Source of the DNA: Robiginitalea sp.
GTDB taxonomy: Bacteria > Bacteroidota > Bacteroidia > Flavobacteriales > Flavobacteriaceae
Assembly (NCBI GenBank): GCA_024638915.1
Contig: JAHEJJ010000022.1
Location: 1-35,094 of the forward strand
Direction of reading: 5' to 3'
DNA: 35,094 nucleotides
Shown: positions 32,966 through 35,094 of the stretch, piece after piece
Position numbering within the stretch: the stretch's first letter is position 1
How the letters are laid out: each line of letters begins with the position of its first letter
Made by a program: the position numbers and the translations under genes
Notes under the pieces: model-generated
The model's input: only the letters and a program-made list of their open reading frames with translations
Told to the model about the DNA's origin: nothing
Database searches by the model: none

Positions 32966-33895
32966 ATGAAACGGGGATTTCACTTTACTGCAGTACTACT
33001 CACTTTATTTTTTTTAAACGGATGGGCCCAGGAAACCAATCCGCTTGCCGGTCGTTGGAACCTCACTATTGATTACCAGGGTAAACAGTTACCTTCCTGG
33101 TTAGAGATCAGGCATTCCGGGAATAATACATTGGTGGGGCGTTTTGTATATGCCAAAGGCAGCGCAAGGCCGGTGGGAGAGGTAAAATACCAGGGCAAAA
33201 AGTTCAGTTTCATGATTCCTCCTCAATGGGAACTCGGCAATAGAGACATGGAGTTTGCAGGAGAGCTACAAGCCGACAAGCTGTTAGGAACCATGACCTT
33301 TACCGATGGAAAAAAATATTCCTGGACAGCCATACGAGCCAAAGATCTGGATCATGTTAAAATCCCAAAATGGGGTAAAACAAGGGTACTCTTCAATGGG
33401 AAAGACCTTAGTGGATGGCGCGCAGACGGTCCTAAAAACTGGTCGGTAAAAAATGGTATACTCACCTGCCCGGGCCAGGTATCCAATCTTGTCAGCGAAG
33501 CAAAGTTCAAAAACTTTAAAATACATGCCGAATTCAGATATCCAAAAGGCAGTAACAGTGGAATTTATCTCCGCGGCAGATATGAGGTTCAAATTACCGA
33601 TAGTGAAGGTATGGAACCCTCAGATATTCTTTTCGGGGGTATATATGGTTTCCTGACACCTAATGAAATGGCGGCCAAATCGGCCGGGGAATGGCAGACT
33701 TACGACATCATTTTAATAGGACGGAGGGTTACGGTTATCGCCAATGGAACCCCGATCATCATGGATCAGATCATTCCGGGAATGACTGGCGGAGCGATTG
33801 ATAACAGGGAAACGGAACCAGGGCCTATTATGCTTCAGGGAGATCATGGGGCAGTTGAATTCAGGGTCTTTGAGCTAACACCAGTGGTCAATTAA
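32966..33895 (+). CDS. Secreted DUF1080 (3-keto-disaccharide hydrolase-like) protein
   Basis: 309 residues. A Sec signal (about 1-21) ends in GWAQ. An N-terminal beta-rich module (about 25-125: AGRWNLTIDYQGKQLP to YSWTAIRA) is followed by a DUF1080 jelly roll (about 137-305) with VLFNGKDLSGWRADGPKNW, FKIHAEFRYPKGSNSGIYLRGRYEVQI, WQTYDIILIGRRVTVIANGTPI and PIMLQGDHGAVEFRVFEL. DUF1080 members in Bacteroidetes act on 3-keto-sugar glycosides as hydrolases or lyases; the exact substrate is not visible. The Asn-Ser-Gly-Ile-Tyr-Leu-Arg run and the aromatic residues line the usual pocket. It is divergent from the binding protein gene. Confidence 0.88.
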   Translation: MKRGFHFTAVLLTLFFLNGWAQETNPLAGRWNLTIDYQGKQLPSWLEIRHSGNNTLVGRFVYAKGSARPVGEVKYQGKKFSFMIPPQWELGNRDMEFAGELQADKLLGTMTFTDGKKYSWTAIRAKDLDHVKIPKWGKTRVLFNGKDLSGWRADGPKNWSVKNGILTCPGQVSNLVSEAKFKNFKIHAEFRYPKGSNSGIYLRGRYEVQITDSEGMEPSDILFGGIYGFLTPNEMAAKSAGEWQTYDIILIGRRVTVIANGTPIIMDQIIPGMTGGAIDNRETEPGPIMLQGDHGAVEFRVFELTPVVN

Positions 33896-33918
33896 AAGCT
33901 AACCCATAGATAGGCGAC

Positions 33919-33947
33919 AGCGCAGGCAAAACATTAAAGCGCAGGCA
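33919..33947. repeat. Short direct repeat between convergent genes
   Basis: AGCGCAGGCA at 33919-33928 and again at 33938-33947, 19 bases apart, between the DUF1080 stop and the GNAT stop. No hairpin; function unknown. Confidence 0.35.
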
Positions 33948-33949
33948 GA

Positions 33950-34468
33950 TCAGAGCTCCTTTTGGTAGACCAGGAGTTCCTCTTCTTCATCGGGTAGTAC
34001 AACAGTTCCTGTGCAGCGCATACCTAATTTTTCGAGCAGCCGTTGGGAGGCATAATGATCCTTTGCCGTAATTCCTTTTATTTTCGATATGCCGAAATCT
34101 TCTTTAGCGGCTCGCATGATCTCCGCGGAAGCTTCAAAAGCATAGCCTTGTTTTTCATATTCCGGAAGCAGGGCGAAACCTATATCAACACCTTCCAGCC
34201 CCTGCCGGTCGTAAAGTCCGCAACATCCGAGTTTGGCGCCATCTTCTTTTCGAATTATGGTATAATTCGAATAGCCCAGCCGTTCTAATTGGGTCAGCAT
34301 TCGCACCTTTATATATTCTCTGGCCTCAGCCTTGTTATGTACCTTCCGGTCGCCTACGAATTTTAGCCATTTAGGGGTGTTGAACAATTTTAGAATTAGG
34401 TCTGCATCTTCCTCAGAAGTTGGACGAAGATCGAGTCTTTTTGTGTTCCAGGAAAAAGGGATAACCAT
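33950..34468 (-). CDS. GNAT family N-acetyltransferase (RimJ/RimL-like)
   Basis: 172 residues. TKRLDLRPTSEEDADLI is the usual opening of the Acetyltransf_3 (RimJ/RimL) subgroup. IGFALLPEYEKQGYAFEA is motif A with the acetyl-CoA pyrophosphate loop, and NYTIIRKEDGAKLGCCGLYDRQG is the central strand pair. ITAKDHYASQRLLEKLGM is the closing motif (normally with Asn-x-x-S-x-x). The acceptor is unknown; relatives acetylate ribosomal proteins or small amines. It starts 4 bases after the stop of the lytic transglycosylase gene on the same strand, so the two form one transcript. Confidence 0.9.
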   Translation of the reverse strand: MVIPFSWNTKRLDLRPTSEEDADLILKLFNTPKWLKFVGDRKVHNKAEAREYIKVRMLTQLERLGYSNYTIIRKEDGAKLGCCGLYDRQGLEGVDIGFALLPEYEKQGYAFEASAEIMRAAKEDFGISKIKGITAKDHYASQRLLEKLGMRCTGTVVLPDEEEELLVYQKEL

Positions 34469-34472
34469 TTTG

Positions 34473-35094
34473 TTATTCTATAAATTTGGTGTAGTGATCA
34501 TACCGTTCAAAGACCTGGTTTACGTAGGTATATGGTTCACTTCCATTAACGTAGCCAAATTTTATAAAATCCAAATTGTAGTTCTGTGGAAATCTCAAAG
34601 CTCGAACCATCTCTGCTACATTAGCGTCCCATGTATACGGATCCAACTGTTTATATTCAGCCAATTTTTGGGCGTCCTTAACGTGCGAATAGCCACAATT
34701 ATAAGCGGCCATGGCAAATTTTGTACGCTGGATGGTGTCCGTGACTTCGTTAAAACGGTCGTATAAATTCTTCAAGTAGGCACTGCCCCCGGCGATATTA
34801 TCCCTTGGATCCAGTATGTTGTTGACCCCTAATTCTTTAGCCGTGCCTGGCATCATTTGCATCAGTCCCCGGGCGCCAGCCCAGGATTTGGCTTCTATGT
34901 TAAATTGGGATTCCTGGTAGATCAATGATGCCAGAAGGCGCCAGTCCCAGCCGATCTTTGTAGCATTTAATTTTATGATATCGTCGTATTTGCTGATCTG
35001 CTTGTTGTTCAGGCTATAAAACTCACTCCTGACCCTTCGGTTAAACCTGCGTTTATTTTTAAAGTACTTGTTGAAAATTACATTGAATGCCTTC
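34473..35094 (-). CDS. MltF-like lytic transglycosylase, C-terminal part (5' end beyond window)
   Basis: The frame is open to the right edge of the window, so only the last 206 or so residues are visible. An internal TTG at 34925 is not the start. The visible part begins with a basic linker (FNKYFKNKRRFNRRVRSEFY). The SLT catalytic domain then follows: WDWRLLASLIYQESQF with the catalytic Glu, AGARGLMQMMPGTAKELG, GGSAYLKNLYDR, and MAAYNCGYSHVKDA. The end PYTYVNQVFERYDHY is typical of MltF. It cleaves peptidoglycan glycan strands. MltF proteins usually have an N-terminal family 3 binding domain, which would lie outside this window; that part is inference. Confidence 0.88.
   Translation of the reverse strand, partial: KAFNVIFNKYFKNKRRFNRRVRSEFYSLNNKQISKYDDIIKLNATKIGWDWRLLASLIYQESQFNIEAKSWAGARGLMQMMPGTAKELGVNNILDPRDNIAGGSAYLKNLYDRFNEVTDTIQRTKFAMAAYNCGYSHVKDAQKLAEYKQLDPYTWDANVAEMVRALRFPQNYNLDFIKFGYVNGSEPYTYVNQVFERYDHYTKFIE

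Noticed and set aside
34473-34925. A short complete lytic transglycosylase starting at 34925
   Set aside because: The codon there is TTG, and the frame continues upstream through conserved SLT residues to the window edge, so the gene is partial and not short.
1-35094. CRISPR arrays, insertion sequences, prophage or defence genes
   Set aside because: Looked for regularly spaced repeats, transposase, integrase and nuclease motifs; none were seen.

Overview
The window looks like chromosome from a marine-type member of the Flavobacteriaceae (Bacteroidetes). Four things point there: a short primary sigma factor without region 1.1; many perfect Bacteroidetes-type -7 boxes (TAnnTTTG) in front of genes; a PorT-like type IX secretion protein directly behind a menaquinone methyltransferase; and a TamL-type lipoprotein of the Omp85 family. 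Most genes are housekeeping genes, packed closely on both strands. I see no insertion sequence, phage gene, CRISPR array or rRNA.

Layout. 1-450: tRNA-Arg(UCG), a strong terminator and a nested palindromic stretch. 454-3921: a solitary GT2-type glycosyltransferase, a NagD-like HAD phosphatase and a flavodoxin-fold reductase, with two non-coding gaps. 3926-10293: a cyanophycin (Asp-Arg polymer) island. Cyanophycin synthetase cphA overlaps a 252-residue protein I cannot name. Cyanophycinase cphB is divergent from cphA. An isoaspartyl peptidase/asparaginase converges on cphB and follows a YpdA-type flavoprotein. 10479-12684: a tandem-CBS protein, ribulose-phosphate epimerase and a Tat-type lipoprotein with a sugar-isomerase TIM barrel. 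12874-16562: rpoD, then pnp and rpsO. 16725-22239: a lipoprotein, accD, fbaA and tamL. 22264-24416: a SpoU rRNA methyltransferase, porT and menG. 24636-27478: the potassium uptake pair trkA-trkH. 27481-30614: an aspartate-type aminotransferase, a membrane fatty-acid desaturase and rsmG. 30968-35094: secreted or envelope proteins (SIMPL, a family 3 solute-binding-like protein, a DUF1080 protein), a GNAT acetyltransferase and the C-terminal part of a MltF-like lytic transglycosylase that runs off the window.

How the genes fit together. The cyanophycin genes form a complete store-and-recover set: CphA makes the polymer, CphB cuts it to beta-Asp-Arg, and the isoaspartyl peptidase should split the dipeptide. 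The unknown gene overlapping the cphA stop is the best candidate for something undescribed. Other points worth attention are an AccD that has lost all four zinc-ribbon cysteines, a palindrome-rich leader before trkA, a solute-binding-like protein with a VCBS/FG-GAP-type calcium loop, and a tRNA-associated nested inverted repeat.

Several starts were moved downstream of the longest frame, because a -7 box or a signal peptide shows the true start. All functional calls come from reading motifs by eye; no database search was run.
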